A stretch of DNA of 21,373 bases from Fibrobacter sp. UBA4309. Its GTDB lineage: Bacteria > Fibrobacterota > Fibrobacteria > Fibrobacterales > Fibrobacteraceae. This document shows, one piece after another, positions 20,862 through 21,373 of the stretch. The number at the start of each line of letters is the position of its first letter. Position 1 is the first letter of the stretch. Location of the stretch: positions 1 to 21,373 of the forward strand of contig NZ_DGUN01000003.1 of NCBI RefSeq assembly GCF_002395745.1, given 5' to 3'. The position numbers were made by a program, and so were the translations under genes. Under the pieces are notes generated by a model. The model had not been told where the DNA came from. It saw only the letters and a list, made by a program, of their open reading frames with translations, and did not search any database.

Positions 20862-21373
20862 ATGAAAAAAATCCTTATTGAATCTCTCTCGTTGGCGGCC
20901 GTACTTGCCACCTTTGCACTGACCGCCTGTAGCGACGACGACAGCAGTTCCGCCGAAGAAACCCAAACACCCGCAGGCACGGACTCGGTCGAATCGTTCG
21001 ACGACCTGGCGCACTGCACCAAGAGCCACTACGGCGAAATCGTGTTCGTGGAAGAAGAGAACACCTACTTCGAATGCACCAGCGAGGACTGGGTCGAGGT
21101 GGATTCCACGAAAGTGGACAGCCTCCTCACGGCAAGCTCGAGCAGCGGCGATGAAGACAAGCCTAAATCCTCCAGCAGCGTGAAGGCGGACAGCTCCGAG
21201 ATTGCGACGGTCGAAACCAAGAAGGTCGATTCCGTGACCGTTTCGGGCTTCGCGCAGAAGGGGTCCTACGCAAGCGGCTCCGCGGTAACCGTGTTTGGCC
21301 TTGACACCGTGCTCGGCGTGACCAAGACCAAGTTTACCGGCAAGGTCGCGGGCGATTCCGGCGCCTACAAGGT
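20862..21373 (+). CDS. Ser-rich lipoprotein, partial (runs off the window)
   Basis: 170 codons are visible with no stop before the window edge. The signal MKKILIESLSLAAVLATFAL leads to the lipobox LTAC with lipidation at C23, followed by an Asp/Ser-rich segment (SDDDSSS). A short Cys-bracketed module follows (HCTKSHYGEIVFVEEENTYF, then ECTSEDW), a pattern I associate with Fibrobacter surface proteins. Next comes a Ser-rich linker (about 88-110), and then the start of a beta-rich domain (SGFAQKGSYASGSAVTVFGL), a sequence type also seen in large Fibrobacter lipoproteins. It is probably surface exposed. The catalytic or binding role, if any, lies beyond the edge. Confidence 0.8.
   Translation, partial: MKKILIESLSLAAVLATFALTACSDDDSSSAEETQTPAGTDSVESFDDLAHCTKSHYGEIVFVEEENTYFECTSEDWVEVDSTKVDSLLTASSSSGDEDKPKSSSSVKADSSEIATVETKKVDSVTVSGFAQKGSYASGSAVTVFGLDTVLGVTKTKFTGKVAGDSGAYK

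Overview
The window looks like a chromosomal segment of a Fibrobacter-type bacterium (Fibrobacterota). The reasons are two lipoproteins whose lipobox is followed by Ser-rich linkers (minus strand from 2240, plus strand from 20862), a compact GC-moderate coding style with few strong Shine-Dalgarno sites, a Gram-negative envelope gene set (SurA-like chaperone, LpxL-like acyltransferase) and a recurrent TATATT box in front of most transcription units. The genus is an inference; no rRNA or marker alignment was possible. About 20 protein genes are present, mostly housekeeping. No tRNA, rRNA, CRISPR array, insertion sequence or prophage was seen.

Layout. 1-1488 (+): a TATATT promoter, a compact preQ1-I-type riboswitch whose pseudoknot ends on the base before the start codon, a YhhQ-type queuosine-precursor transporter, and a translationally coupled SDR oxidoreductase. 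1491-2240 (-): a lipoprotein that places a complete barnase-like RNase domain on a Ser/Glu repeat stalk. 2342-4342 (+): hisC and an RsuA/RluB-family pseudouridine synthase. 4339-7152 (-): a lipoprotein with a SurA-N-like region, a SurA-like two-parvulin chaperone, and ftsE without ftsX. 7222-11349 (-): a 46-residue zinc-ribbon protein and the giant helicase gene hrpA. 11369-13221 (-): a Cof-type HAD phosphatase and a long single-domain RelA/SpoT-type alarmone synthetase homologue. 13222-14077: an AT-rich island with one small orphan membrane protein. 14078-16184 (+): an iron-type alcohol dehydrogenase and an NrnA-like DHH phosphoesterase. 16181-17192 (-): a LysE exporter and a small zinc-ribbon protein. 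17288-20802 (+): an envelope-precursor group of MraY-type transferase, eukaryote-like UDP-sugar pyrophosphorylase and LpxL-like acyltransferase. 20862-end (+): the start of a Ser-rich lipoprotein.

The more unusual material lies between and inside the genes. (1) The preQ1 riboswitch predicts that gene 1 imports a queuine/preQ1 precursor and puts an SDR enzyme under the same control. (2) A family of GTCAT...ATGAC multi-hairpin elements occurs four times, twice within open reading frames (pseudouridine synthase, hrpA). (3) Seven-base tandem repeats cluster in and around hrpA. (4) Five minus-strand genes carry a -10-like TATATT/TAAATT/TACATT box only 6-8 bases before ATG, which predicts leaderless or nearly leaderless mRNAs. 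(5) The barnase-like lipoprotein has no visible barstar partner here. (6) The alarmone synthetase homologue is unusually long for a stand-alone enzyme and adjoins the AT-rich island.
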